The notes: a model not told the origin generated them from the letters alone. DNA of 64,000 bases from Sinonovacula constricta (GCA_007844125.1 CM017556.1:72598193-72662192), one strand, 5' to 3'; counted from the first letter of the stretch, positions 12,297 through 24,167 are shown. A program made the numbers and translations.

Positions 12297-12394
12297 TCAA
12301 ATCACATTCCTTCGTTGTTCTGAATGGACAAGAATATCTACCCTAGTCTGTTTCTGTTGTTCTAAAGCCTTGAGTTGCTTCACACCCTCTAAAC
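12297..12394 (-). CDS. Probable 3'-terminal exon of an unidentified gene
   Basis: On the minus strand a good acceptor (ttcttctacacttgaacacag) is followed by an open frame to TGA at 12297. It reads LEGVKQLKALEQQKQTRVD then ILVHSEQRRNVI and stops. The composition (heptad-like L/V spacing with Q/K/E) is typical of a real coding exon ending in a helix or coiled coil, and it is too short for an ordinary ORF scan. It may belong with the exon at 13244-13298 upstream on the same strand, but their phases do not join directly, so at least one intermediate exon would be needed. Family not recognised. Confidence 0.35.
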
Positions 12395-12905
12395 CTGTGT
12401 TCAAGTGTAGAAGAAATTCATTTTATAGGAACTGTAATTAAAATTGCATATTATGTCAAAAATCACTAAAATGAGACACGTATAAACTACTATGACAATC
12501 TGAAATTAAATGTTTTTGTAAGTCAAGGACAGTATTGCTTTATTTGTGTCCAGCACATTCACCCCAGAAAAACAGAGCTTAAAGTTAAAAGCTTGATCCT
12601 AAGATGTGACTTCAAACAGTGGTACATACATTTGGTAGTTCAATTTCTGAACAACACTCAAACTGATGGTTAAACAACACTGGTCTCAGGTTAAAATAAG
12701 TGTGTTTAATAGATATGTCAGGTGTTCATGTCATGAAATCACAGAAAAGGCAGAACTATATTTGTTTTAAATTAATTATTAATAACAATAGTAACAGAAG
12801 TGGTGGTTTGATCTTATAAATGGGACCCATCCCCCTTCTGCCCACTATAGGTTGCTAAGTAAAGAATATAAAGCAAAATTATACTTTTTATCCATGGAAA
12901 ATAAA

Positions 12906-12906
<1 letters not shown>

Positions 12907-12975
<69 letters not shown>
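12907..12975. repeat. (TA)n microsatellite
   Basis: About 34 uninterrupted TA dinucleotides. The minus-strand YIYIYI open frame across it is an artefact of the repeat. Confidence 0.98.
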
Positions 12976-12980
<5 letters not shown>

Positions 12981-13206
12981 AAGAAATATAACAAAATTTA
13001 AGTGGCAGACATCGTTTGTTGTTTTGGAAAATATAATCCAAAGGTTTAAAATGAACAGTTACTATTTATCACAATGGAAACCGAAAGTAGAACAAGGTAT
13101 TCTGACAAGTGCTATAAACGTGTTTACTTTCGATTTAGCTATCTATTCGGCAGGAAATTAAACGTAAAATGGCTGATTATATATTAAGATAAGCCCGAAT
13201 CATCAG

Positions 13207-13209
<3 letters not shown>

Positions 13210-13238
<29 letters not shown>
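13210..13238. repeat. Poly(A) tract
   Basis: About 29 A residues on the + strand (poly(T) on the minus strand). It lies directly beside the splice donor of the candidate exon at 13244-13298 and would be the start of that exon's intron. Confidence 0.95.
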
Positions 13239-13240
<2 letters not shown>

Positions 13241-13243
13241 TAC

Positions 13244-13298
13244 CAAGACAGCAGACTTGAAGTGGACGGAGCAGATGTCCGTCGTGTCTGGGTTAAGA
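13244..13298 (-). CDS. Candidate exon with THAP-like C-x2-H end
   Basis: A 55-bp segment flanked on the minus strand by a strong acceptor (tagtctttttttag) and a strong donor (gtcttg|gtaagt). In the frame needing two bases from the previous exon it reads LNPDTTDICSVHFKSAVL. ICSVHF resembles the last two zinc ligands (C-x2-H) of a THAP DNA-binding domain, where sequences such as vCsxHF are typical. The first zinc pair and the central AVPTIF-type region were not found upstream. It could therefore be a fragment of a host THAP protein or of a P-element-type transposase, or chance. Confidence 0.25.
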
Positions 13299-14760
13299 CT
13301 AAAAAAAGACTAAAATCTGAACGTTTACCAGCAAGAAATTGTGTCTCTGCCACTCTGGTTTTGGTAAAACACTTTGGAAGTTACAATTTAACATCCTAGT
13401 ACTCAATTCAACACGCGTTTTTTTCTGTTTTCCATCTACTGTTTTTGTTAACACTATGACTCCCGGTGATGATATAGAATATATAGCGTGACGTTTCGAG
13501 TCAGCGGTCCCTTTACTATAGTATATGTCTATGGTCCAGCTATGTATAGGATGATCGCGTAGTACAAATCGACTACATTGCCTAGCGTGCCTTAAGTAGA
13601 ACCTAAAGTTAGCCGGTAACGATGTTTGCCGCAAACGGTGTTATTGTTGATTCGTTTTCTTTGTTCACTATTTTCAGAATCCATTAACAAACCGGTAACA
13701 AACGTCAGCGGCTAACGGCTCGTTCAGTAGACAGTGCTAGTTACTGTTCGCCAACTTAAGCGAACGTTTGCTTTTAGTGAACGCATGCCAGTGAAAATGA
13801 TATAGAATTATACATATTACATTTAACTACAGTCAATATAGAACTTTGTTAGTTACAATCTGTACCGGTAACGAACTCATAACACAAAGAAAATATAAAA
13901 TAATAATACAGATATCATATCAATAACATTTGTGACATTGGCATTATAAAAATAACACATCGCTAACAATTTCCTGTAAAAATTGTCGCACAGTGATCCT
14001 TCCTTTAAATACAAATGGCGGCCTCCATACAAAAGATTCTAAAACACACACTTCATCCGCACGGAATTTCGCGCTTACCAATTCCAAAACAACAATGCAG
14101 CATATTTAAGTGAACAGTGGTTTTCCTATCTTGACAAAGAAGGAGTGATGCGTCTCTAAATTACCTTGTAATGGTAAGATTTTATTTCAAAGACGCCTAG
14201 TTTTCGGACATTACGTTCTGGATACAGGCCACTACTTTAGTAAATCGTATGCACCATGCATTAGAAATCTGCAACTAATCTAAAAGTATAGATTATACAT
14301 TGGGACAAACTTACAACAGAGTGACTAACGTCCGATAATAGAAATTATTTTATTAACCATACAAGACCTTTTATATGTTTACCTTTGAATTTCAATTAGG
14401 TCTTAGATAAACGCTCATGTTACCGGATGCGATTAAAAATAACTCCCAGTTATTTATTTTGTCAACACTATTACACCTGTATTCTAAATCTATAATATTC
14501 CGGGCGCGAGCGGCGACTTTAGACTGGGATGCTGCTCAGATTATTCGAATGAACTCTTTTATACATAGCGAGGCCCCAGCGCGAAATATCGCAAATCTTT
14601 CGGCGTAGTAGATAATACATAGTCGGTATAACGCTCGGTGTAACAGTTCGCTCTCCGTTCCGACTGTTCACTCTAGTCACTGAGCGGTTTTTCTGCGCGG
14701 CATTATTCATTCGTATATCTGCATTCCATGTAAATCTGCATTACACGATACAGATACTTG
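13299..14760. other. CpG-retaining region, possible promoter DNA
   Basis: Two stretches (about 13480-13780 and 14490-14700) keep many CG dinucleotides compared with the AT-rich flanks. In molluscs, unmethylated promoters tend to retain CpG, so this may be the 5' end of the minus-strand candidate gene; this is inference. An open minus-strand frame at 13299-13634 has unconvincing composition. A 33-codon frame starting ATGGCGGCC lies at 14014 (+). No promoter element was recognised. Confidence 0.2.
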
Positions 14761-15071
14761 AACTTCTAGTCTTAACAGCTAACAAACATTATCAAAGTTG
14801 ACATTTGAAGCATGCCTGGACACAAATGCATGCCTGGACACAATTGGCGCATCTATACGCCTTTCTAAAATTCTATTGTTTCTTCCGTATTGTTTACATT
14901 TCACTTTTGACACATGACGTCATGGCATTTATGACGTAATTATATGGTTCTTATAATATATCAGCGCTTGTACTGCTTTATTTTATTTTAAACTACTCTC
15001 TCATTTGGAATTTTTTGGTTGCCGAGGCTTTTATCTACTGTACATACTGCAAATATGTTCATTATATCTGT

Positions 15072-15385
15072 TTTAACTCCCGATGCAGGTGCTTACTGTT
15101 AGTTGTGTCACTTTGACGGGATATTTTTATTTACACTGTTTGTTTGATAGAAAAACCTTCAGGAAGTGCGAGGTTGGAGCGCTCCACAAACCAGGTTTAA
15201 GCACCCCAGTTGGCCCTTTTGCCGACTGACCGTTCCAAGGCGGTAACTGATGGTTTTTCTTTTTGTGTGTTATGTCTCGTCTCAGTGTTTTTGTCACATT
15301 TACATTTACCTTGTTCGCCTTTGTCTACAGGTAGATAAAAATTTAAATATCTGTGAAAATTTTGTTAGGACCTTTTCTTATTTAC
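15072..15385 (+). mobile_element. SINE-like repeat, longest copy of the central-domain family
   Basis: It contains an upstream part (aactcccgatgcagg ... cactgtttgtttgatagaaa) shared with 26396-26491, then 'caggaagtgcgaggtt', the core 'ccgttccaaggcggtaactg', and the tail 'aggaccttttcttatttac' shared with 1480-1670. As the copy linking all the other partial ones, it is the best guide to the full element. No poly(A) or target duplication was identified. Confidence 0.55.
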
Positions 15386-15403
15386 CTATTTGACATACAT
15401 ATT

Positions 15404-15430
15404 TGGCGTCCGTGTTCAAACACGGCGCCA
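15404..15430. repeat. Short hairpin palindrome
   Basis: The arms tggcgtccgtgttc and aaacacggcgcca form a GC-rich stem with a small loop and one bulge, 18 bases after the end of the SINE-like repeat. It may be an element terminus or extruding palindrome; no function can be shown. Confidence 0.45.
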
Positions 15431-16249
15431 TATATGGAATGCGTTAGAAATTTGTGACTGGGCTGTTGTTTTATTTAGCGGTTTATTCGTAACTTCATCG
15501 GTGGTATTCGGAAAAAAGGTGTGTTAGGCCTTATGTCCAGCGAAAGTAGAACGTCTAACATCTGAAGTCTTTTTGATATTTTAATGTGGATTATTTTGCT
15601 TTGTAACCGTATTTGCTATGACTAAGTTAATCCCATGCACACTGATGCAACACAAAGCTAAAACATTGTAGAGTTATGAAAAAAAACAACTGCAATCCAT
15701 TGTTCAATAATGGACTGATCTATTTAGACCGAAACTGATAATTCCATTAAAACATGAGCGGATACAATATGCAAAAAATACGGTGTATGTTTTCAGGAGA
15801 GGATAACCTTCTTCACAACACATCACTTTCCTTTGCAGAAGACCCTGTTAATTAGATAATGCATTGGTCTTTCTCGGCATATATAGTTTTTGGGTTCCCA
15901 GGGAAAGGTTGTGACATTTATTATCGTATATTTATATATATAGCTGTGACAAATGATAAAAGACATGGATTTACCTGAGGCGCAACACAAACGTATTCAG
16001 TTTCTCAAAGTATTAGCCAGATATATAAATTTAGAAATGTTCTGACAATATTCTTTAAACTTGCTTTTCAAGCATAAAGAACGTAAGTTAGAAAAAATCT
16101 TTGACAAATAATTAAAAAGTGGATTCTGTTTCAATTTGATTCATATTAATATTTCTACAAAATAAACTATGGCGGTCATTTTCTTTGGCAAGAAGATGCG
16201 ACGAAACTGTAAACTTTGTTAAGGCAGCTTTATATTTAGTTTCGATGAA
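15431..16249. other. No feature seen
   Basis: AT-rich sequence without coding-like frames or recognisable repeats. Confidence 0.45.
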
Positions 16250-18100
16250 TTCATCTAAATATGTTTCATTGGTAAATATCGTTTTGATTAAACTGTATGT
16301 GTGTTATCGATTTGAGTTATTTATCGAGAATATCCAATTTATAAAATCATAATAAATTGATATGTTGAATTGATTTTCCCAGATATACGACAGACCTAAA
16401 GTTCCCAACTCGTTTTTTGTTTGAGATGCCCAATTATTTTCACCATATGTGTTAACCGTATTCGCATCATTTCTAAGAATATTGTAAGTTTTAAACAAAA
16501 TAGTGCTTCTATCCTATTTAATCTGCTTAATCTTATATTTAATCAATAATATTTGTCTACGTACGTGTAATGAAGTACGACCTAGTTCACCGTACAAGGC
16601 ATCTTAGTTTGTTGATGTTTTAACACATAGCAATTTTCTGCAAAATTTCAAATGAATATTCTCTATGTCGGGGGTCTTATGAAACCCCATACGTTAGCAG
16701 AATAATGAAGAATTAGAGTAATAAGTGTATCAAATTAGTTTATCTTTTGTGAGACAGGAAGATCTACATGATTCTAGATCGTAAATAAATTGTGAAGGAC
16801 ACTAGACGAATGCTTTGCTATAATGGCTTGTGTTCCATTTACCATTTTTAAACAGATGTAAACTTCGATATTTAAAGGTATTTAAAGGAGTTTACAATTT
16901 CTAGCCTGAAATCATATATACATAAAAATCATGCTTGGTATTTCCGCGATTTTCAAATATCATGACCTTTGTTTTTGAAACATTGAGTTTTAATTTGTAT
17001 GTCTGACAATATATCTCTATATACTGTAGAATATATTGTAATGTTTCCGGCTTAAGGCAAACTCGACTGCGTCATCCGCGCAGAAGAGAAGAAACAAATG
17101 CATATTACTTATATTAACACTACAGTTAATGTTTGTCTTAATGTTGTTGAGTATATCATTGGTTAAAAATACAATTTTGTGATATGATAGACTCGGAAAA
17201 AGAGCCGTTGTTATTAAGATACGATTTTACATTGGTATATATCGGCTTCAGTGCATTGACAAATCTAGTGCTAATGTTTTCTTTTAATAACTACTGCCAT
17301 GACAGAACTAGGTTAATTTTATCGTACATTTTCTCCCAATCAAGAAATGCGAAATAACGTGTTTTTTTCTGTGATAATACTTTGCTTATAATTGCATGCA
17401 ATATAAAAATACAGTCTGTTGTAGATTTATTTTTCTGTAAGCCATATTGGTTATCAATAATCTTTTAATTCATGTCACTCCATTTTGTAAATTGGGGTAA
17501 CACATAATTTGGAGTAGGTCTTTATAAAATATTATTCAGTGTTATAGCTCTCTAGTTACAAGCTTGCTGAGATCCACCCTTAAATAGTGGTACTATGATT
17601 CCCTCTCCTTAGCTATAAGGAAAACAACCTTCATTGAACAGTTTATTATAAAAGAATATTCAAAAAAGGTGCAATGATATCATATGTATGCTTAAAACAT
17701 TCTGTTTCATTCATTAATTTATCAGTGCCTGGGCTTTTGTTGTTGCTTTGTGCAAACACTGCATCTTGTATTTCTTTTTATGAAAACATTTTATCTTATT
17801 GTGTATTACAGATGTATGGTTCATTTAATGTTTCACCATCCTTAGTATCATTATCTTCGACAGATCCGTATAATCTATTGCAATGTTGGTACATGTCATC
17901 TATAGAAATGTTATTTCTACCCTGGATTTTTTTATTGTATTGTCCTTTGACGTTTTTCCGAAATTCCCTCGGGTTTGTTTTGGTCAATTTTACTAATCTT
18001 TTTCCTTTATTTTTATAGCATATCCTTTCACATGTTCGCTTTATTCTTGTATACGTACAATGGAAAAAGGTTTTGTTTATGTAAACAGTCATGGCCCTGC
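16250..18100 (-). pseudogene. Decayed LINE reverse transcriptase (non-LTR retrotransposon)
   Basis: Reading the minus strand from high to low coordinates, pieces of an RT appear in order across frames. LTKTNPREF and NNISIDDMYQHCNRLYG lie within 17796-18020. NKSPGTDKL lies at about 17710-17740, TRYFAFLDWEKMYDKIN at about 17311-17357 (palm motif with the first catalytic Asp), and CADDAVEFAL at 17071-17085 (the ADD catalytic motif, FADD in intact relatives). LKLNVSKTKVMIF-like and NSFKYL-like pieces follow in shifted frames. GENNWASQTKN...LGLSYIWENQ lies in 16304-16498, a motif I associate with the C-terminal region of this LINE type. Many stops and frameshifts make it non-functional. No endonuclease part was found. 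It appears related to the remnant at 62268-64000 and distinct from the two LINEs at 28-39 kb. Confidence 0.8.
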
Positions 18101-18174
18101 TCGAAGGAAGCACGGCTAGCTTCGACATTGTCTGACAACCTTTTAAAGAAAGGACATGCAATGAAAACTGTTCA

Positions 18175-18262
18175 TACATCTAGGGCCGCAGAACATACAT
18201 CTGGGGCCGCAGCACATACATCTGGGGCCGCAGCACATACATCTTGGGCCGCAGCACATACA
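18175..18262. repeat. 21-bp minisatellite, about 4 copies
   Basis: The unit 'ggggccgcagcacatacatct' split as ggggccgcag and cacatacatct repeats about four times with few changes. Because 21 is a multiple of 3, the + strand frame stays open and reads GAAAHTS repeatedly. It sits at the upstream edge of the decayed LINE. Confidence 0.85.
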
Positions 18263-18514
18263 TGTACGTTATATGTAGCCCACAGGTAAAAAAGAAATGT
18301 TGTTGATGCGAAGCATCAAAGGCGACGTAAAAACTGGAACAGGTTACAGCATTATGGGAGCAATTAACAAAGACGACAAATATATATCATAACATGAAAC
18401 TGCAAGTTACTATCATTTCTTTCGCCACGTCTTAGCAACTACCTTCTTGCCATGAATATGTATGTGTAAAAGCTTATTTCCATTTGTACGTCTTTTATAA
18501 CTATTTACGAATTG

Positions 18515-18804
18515 CTGACTATATGATTTAAAGCATTCGGGTGCGGAATGTGGCGTGTTCAAACCTCGGGCCTGACTTATTACATCAGGAAGTGCGAGGT
18601 TAGAGCTCTGTAAAACCGGTTTAAGCACTCCAGTCGGCACATATTGCCGACTGACCGTTCCAAGGTGGTAACTGTCAGGTTTGCTCTTTTCTTTAAATGA
18701 CTCATCACAAATTTGTTCTTGCTTTTCACTTGGTTTGCATGTGAAATACCTTTGTTCTGGTATATGTTGCAATGCTCATAGTACTTTTCACATATTCCTA
18801 TTCA
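18515..18804 (+). mobile_element. SINE-like repeat with tRNA-like B box
   Basis: The core 'ccgactgaccgttccaagg' at 18646-18665 lies in a copy (18583-18804) almost identical to 19221-19456, about 634 bases downstream. Just upstream, gttcaaacctcgg near 18557 resembles a pol III B box, consistent with a tRNA-derived head. The 3' half (cttttctttaaatgactcatc ... cacatattccta, not contiguous here) differs from copies 1480 and 15072, so it represents a second subfamily. Confidence 0.55.
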
Positions 18805-19220
18805 TGATCACAACAATGTTGCTTGTGCAGTGTGGCGGTCGTAAAAAATCTCCCCGTGCATGTAATCTATGTTGTCATTTAATTCATCCTATAAGGATTG
18901 TTACGTGTATTTCCTTTGATGGACATTAGACTTTGGTTCCTCATTTCCATCTTCACATAATCAGGATGCTACACATTTACTCTTCTCTGATCATGTTTTT
19001 TTTTCTTGATTCAAAGTTAATTTCACTTACAATCAACCATTTTTGTGTAGTTTTTTTATAATCGAAATGATACCGCTTTCTTTTTAAACCACTATGTGGA
19101 CATTTTTTTTCGATGACGTCACTACTTTCGTCATAACTTATCAAAGAAAACATCAGCGCTTGGACTTTTTGTATTCAAATAGATCGATTTTCTTTTCGTT
19201 GCTTGCATTTGAGAAACCCA

Positions 19221-19456
19221 TCACGAAGTGCGAGGTTAGAGCTCTGTAAAACCGGTTTAAGCACTCCAGTCGGCACATATTGCCGACTGACCGTTCCAAG
19301 GCGGTAACTGTCGGGTTTGCTCTTTTCTTTAAATGACTCATCACAAATTTGTTCTTGCTTTTCACTTGGTTTGCATGTGAAATACCTTTGTCCTGTGCCT
19401 TTTCGGAGTTTGGTATATGTTGCAATGCTCAAAGGACTTTTCACATATTCCTATTT
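19221..19456 (+). mobile_element. SINE-like repeat, second copy of the subfamily
   Basis: Nearly identical to 18583-18804 from 'gaagtgcgaggttagagctc' to 'cacatattcctatt', but with about 19 additional bases (gtgccttttcggagtttgg region). The two copies in direct orientation may reflect a local duplication or two insertions. Confidence 0.6.
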
Positions 19457-20205
19457 ATTACGTTCAATATAACTGGTATAGTGTATCGTATGTCAGCCCT
19501 CAACATCATGGTGTTATATGGAGGCAACACCATATCTGATACAAATAGGAATAAGCGAAATATCCAAAGTATCTTAATGATAACATGATATTCCAAGTTT
19601 AAGTGTTTTATCGCATGAAAAGCCTATTAATTTTAATTTAATTAACATTTTCTCTAAATAAATAATTCATGATATATTAGACATATCAGAAAACATTTTT
19701 CAACAGTTATGCGGTTGCGATATAAAGAAGTAACACACCAAAATCCAATATTCAAAATATGTTTATCAGATATCATGATAACTGCATTTACTTTTACATT
19801 ATGAAAGAAGTTACCTGAACTCTTAATATTCAATGAAAGGTAATAGGTAGGTTACTGAGAATTGATTATTTAGTGGTGACCACAATGAAATACTCGATGA
19901 TTTATGGCATCATTTATGAAAAACAGTGAAATATCGGAATTTATAACTGAAATAAAATTATATTTTAACTTTGGAAAAAAAAGAATTTAGGGATTTCTTA
20001 CAGATTGCACAATTGTTAATTAGCCGCGTGTCTATCTACTTAGTCATGTCAGTGAATTAACAATGTTTTTCATAATATGATAATTTGAAACACATGTTAT
20101 ATTAGTAAATTTGAATCCATTGTATTGTCCCCACCCCCGCTCCCCAAATCCTTATTACCTTCACATTTTAAATAGTGTACATATTATCACAAACTATACA
20201 ATGTC

Positions 20206-20759
20206 ACCTTAAAGGTGGTATCAACCAGTTTGCCTACATTAAGAGCACGTAACTATAAATTAGGCATTATTTCTGCATAAACATATACTTTAGTCTCAGT
20301 AAATACGAGTTTGAACACTACCTATATTGTAAGCTACTGTATATTGCGCCAAAACGAACTCTAAATATACATCCTGTCCAAATCTATAAAAAGGTCGATA
20401 GTGATCTTTGCTAAAAGTAGATATCAACGTCAGAGCGGACTATACGGATGGCGTTATAAATTGTTCTCAAAAGTAAGTTGTCACGTGGTTTTCTTAGTTC
20501 TAAAATCTTAGTTTCTAAAATAGATATCTCTGCAGCGTGGCTCAGATAGAAAATACCTGCTTGCAGTGATGAGTTAGATTTATGCTTCGCTATTCACTAA
20601 GATCTATAGCATCAATGAACAACATTTTGCAATAGGTAAATAAGAAAAGGTCCCTTTTCACGATTCAATGACTGATTTGGTTATTTGGCAAATGATTCTT
20701 TGTTCCAAACTATCGAAGACCATCTTTAAGGGAGACCACTTTGTTAGAAGCGGTCTCCC
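20206..20759. mobile_element. TIR element (MITE-like), complete copy
   Basis: The left end accttaaaggtggtatc and the right end gaccatctttaaggg are inverted repeats of each other. The interior (ccagtttgcc ... cacgtggttttcttagttct ... aatacctgcttgcagtgatg) aligns with 57333-58130 and with the partial copy at 60406-60650, so it is a dispersed non-autonomous family. The right end is followed by a perfect 8-bp-stem hairpin, gggagacc...ggtctccc, at 20730-20759. No transposase frame and no clear target duplication. Confidence 0.65.
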
Positions 20760-22059
20760 AAAGTGTCGTTTCTGTAGTAGGGTAAGGCATAACGACCAAG
20801 TCTTTTCAATGTATCTTATTCGGAAACTAATATTTTCAGAGATTTAATAGTAATAGGATTTATTGCTAAAACAACGTAGGTGTATATTAGGAACTTTGCT
20901 AATCATTCCGTAGTGCTGAACCGGCCAGAAGAAAATAAGATTCTTAGAACCATTGTTTCAGATTGGAATACCACCTGTCACAAACAAAACCCGAATCATT
21001 GTGACCACCCTTACAACTTGCCAATAAATTTCGCTTTAAGTACAGTTTAAACTGCGAATTCGGTAAAAGAATAACGACATAGCCTCTTTATTTACCTTTT
21101 TTCGCGTTTTAATTTTAGCCGCAATTATATTTTTTGTTTCTCATATTACATTGAAAGTTGGGTTAATTAACCGTTTCAAACATAAAATCGTATTTATTCA
21201 AAAAGTTAAGGTACACTTCATATGGCTCGGATAATACGTACGAAAATGTTAAACATCTTTTATTATGGGTAGTCCTAAATTGATTTTATAAATGTTATGA
21301 ATATGTTTCTATTGTTGATTTGTTTGAAATATTATTAATAAGTATGAACAAACTGCCATTATCTATTTTAGATCATATATTTGAATGAAATTGGGAAACT
21401 GTATGTTTTATGTCTTTGTTCATTTTTGTAAAGGAAACCGATGTCTCATAGGCAACGCATTTAACAATTAATATAAATTTGTTTACCATAGTGACCTAAA
21501 GTATTGTTTGAATGGAATGCATGTATCAACTATGTACACTTCGATGAAAAATTTAATTATTTTAAACCTATTATTATTCTTTAAAAAGTCATCAATCACT
21601 TTTGCAGTAATCCTGTGTCAGACAAATTATTTTACTTTAGATACAATTTTATTTGGTTTCCACTGTTTCTCTAATTTACATTTAAACAAAAAGTCAAATG
21701 CCTCCTTCGAATGACAGCATATTGCGTCATTTAATTAATATAAAGTTACCTACGTAATAATTGCAGGTTACTTGAAAGAATGCACTGAACATGTCACATG
21801 TACAACAACACCGTATGAACATTTTGTATTTATATTTGATATGACTTCGCATATAAACACGTTATACATTTTAGTATACTTGTTATAAAGAATATCACAT
21901 AGAGAGTAATAAACAACATAAACTGTTAATTTCTTTTACAATTTTATAATAAACAAACATTGATGAATTGTACCAATAATTTTGTACCAACTGATTGTGA
22001 CAAAGTAAGCAACAGTTCAATGTGTGTTTAGTTAGAACAATACTGGTGAATTCATTTAC
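20760..22059. other. No feature seen (AT-rich)
   Basis: Only chance short frames, the longest at 21508-21714 with low-complexity composition. No repeat or RNA recognised. Confidence 0.45.
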
Positions 22060-22159
22060 ACTGCCTCTTTATCTCTCCATCTAACTCACTCTCTCTAACT
22101 ACCGGTCTACTTCTCCCTCACCCCCACCTCTCTCTCTACCCCCCCTCTCTCTCTCTCTC

Positions 22160-22197
<38 letters not shown>

Positions 22198-22326
22198 CGT
22201 CCGTCCGTCCATCCATCCATCCGTCCGTCCATCCATCCATCCATCCATCCATCCATCCATCCATCCATCCATCCATCCATCCATCCATCCATCCATCCAT
22301 CCATCCATCCATCCATCCATCCATCC

Positions 22327-22416
<90 letters not shown>

Positions 22417-22435
22417 TTATCTATCTATCTATCTA
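22060..22435. repeat. Compound microsatellite (CT, CTGT, CCGT, CCAT, CTAT)
   Basis: A continuous tract passes through five related tetranucleotide phases. CT-rich DNA runs to about 22160, then (CTGT) to 22192, (CCGT) to about 22209, (CCAT) interrupted once by CCGT to 22327, and (CTAT) to 22434 with one TTAT unit. Minus-strand frames reading MDGW repeats are artefacts of the period. Confidence 0.97.
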
Positions 22436-23220
22436 CATGTATCACTCTTTCCCAACATCTGTAGCTCTTATTGCTTCTCTCTAAAATGTAGATTACTTGT
22501 ATATATCTGTTGAAATGCCTGACTTAAAACAATGAATAATACATGTGCATTTCAATACAAATAACATTCTAGATCTGGGATGAAATTTGATACTTTATAT
22601 CATCCAATTGTGCTGCTTTTCACATTAAGCAAAGGTAATTTTTATAAGAAAATACATTTTGCCACCGATTTTTCTTTTTAGACTGATTTGAATAATCAAG
22701 ATTTATGCAAGTATTTTGCGGCTAATGAGATAAAGATTGTGTTTTACTGCTTTCTTTTACAAAAGGAGAATTTACAAATGACCAATGACAATTTTGAGAT
22801 GGCATTTCTTTTAAGTAGAGGGTACTCAAAAGTATTCACATTCGAAGTTCTAGTTCAAAATTCTTAATTGTACAATTATACACCACTTTTTGTAACCATA
22901 GTGTGAAACAAAGAAAACAATGTCGACATCATAGTAGAAAAGTGTTTGTGTAGAGTATAAGCACATTATCATTTGTTTTATATAGTAATCCTTTAGTATT
23001 ACTTCTAATTAAAATGTAACAATGTGGTTTTAATTTTCTTTGGTTTGTTTCATTAATAAAAGTAAACTACATAAGGTACAAATTTTGTTGCCATTTGCCA
23101 TGACAACATAAAATATATCAATCATTTCCATTTTAACAAAACCGGGTTTAAAAATGCACACAGTGACAGCTCTGGGCGTAGGGTACAATTAAACAAGCAT
23201 TTGATAGTATTGCGGGCAAT
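22436..23220. other. No feature seen (AT-rich)
   Basis: No coding-like frame, RNA gene or repeat recognised. Confidence 0.45.
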
Positions 23221-23224
23221 ACAG

Positions 23225-24167
23225 TAGTCCCCTACCGGTCCCTCAAAAAGTTCTTTAATTATCATACGCCCCTGTTTATTGCCATTTATAATCAATTTGA
23301 GGTTGAAGTCTGTATTTGTATAATTATGGCTTTAAAATGAAGTAATAAACAAGAAAATCTACAGATACATATACAAGTCAGCCTGAGCTAAGGGACACCT
23401 GAGAACAGCAGACACCTGCTCAATGGACCCATCAATATTCCCCAAAGGAAAATCGTTCTATAATTGACCTGTAAACAAACGACACCTGTCATCTGTGGAC
23501 AACGGACACCCTTTTTACCCTGAACAAAGGACACTTGACCGATTGTCTGTTTTTTACCTCAAATAACAAAGTTATGGGCTGGACACGATTTTGCTGCAAG
23601 GTCATGCTGTGACATTGACCTTCAAGGTATCGACCCAAATGACTTTCGCGACACGTCGTCTCAATATAGTGATCATTTCTGTGAAATAGTTGTAAAATCA
23701 AACACGTCGTCTCAATATGGTGATCATTTCTGTGAAATAGTTGTAAAATCAAACTTCAAATAAAAAAGTTATGGGGCGGACACGATTTTGCCTGCAAGGT
23801 CATGCTGTGACCTTGACCTTCAAGGTAGCGACCCAAATCTTGCTCGCGACACGTCATATCAATATGGTGATCATTTCTATGAAATAGTTTTAAAATTCGA
23901 CTTCAAATAACAAAGTTATGGGTCAGACACGATTTTGATTCAGGGTCATGCTGTGACCTTGACCTTCAAGGTAGCGACCCAAATGTTGCACGTGCATATT
24001 GTACGCATTGCTACCTATTAACATACCAAGTTGCATGCGCCTAGCTTTAATAGTTTTTAAGTTATCAAAGGATCCAGATTTTTAGCGGACAGACAGACGG
24101 ACTGACGGACTGACGGACGGAGGGTAAATCTATAGTCCCCTCCTGTATGAACACCGGTAGGGGACTA
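23225..24167. mobile_element. Non-autonomous TIR element with internal 147-bp repeats and TA duplication
   Basis: The ends are exact 13-bp inverted repeats, GTCCCCTACCGGT at 23227 and ACCGGTAGGGGAC ending at 24165, each flanked by TA, a plausible target duplication. The interior holds about 2.5 tandem units around 147 bp ('aagttatggg' at 23570, 23767 and 23914), carrying 'caaggtcatgctgtgacctt' and 'gaccttcaaggtagcgaccc', with an extra duplication of about 51 bp (acgtcgtctcaatat...) at about 23705. The right side has a gacggactgacgg tract and its own small hairpin. TA duplication fits the Tc1/mariner-PIF type group; no transposase is encoded. Confidence 0.75.

Noticed and set aside
12814..13041. 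75-codon minus frame with YIYIYI
   Set aside because: Runs through the TA repeat; flanking residues are not protein-like.
13299..13634. 111-codon minus frame
   Set aside because: Composition unconvincing, and it ends inside the polypyrimidine tract of the acceptor for the 13244-13298 exon.
22099..22328. MDGWMDG-type open frames
   Set aside because: Translation of the CCAT microsatellite.
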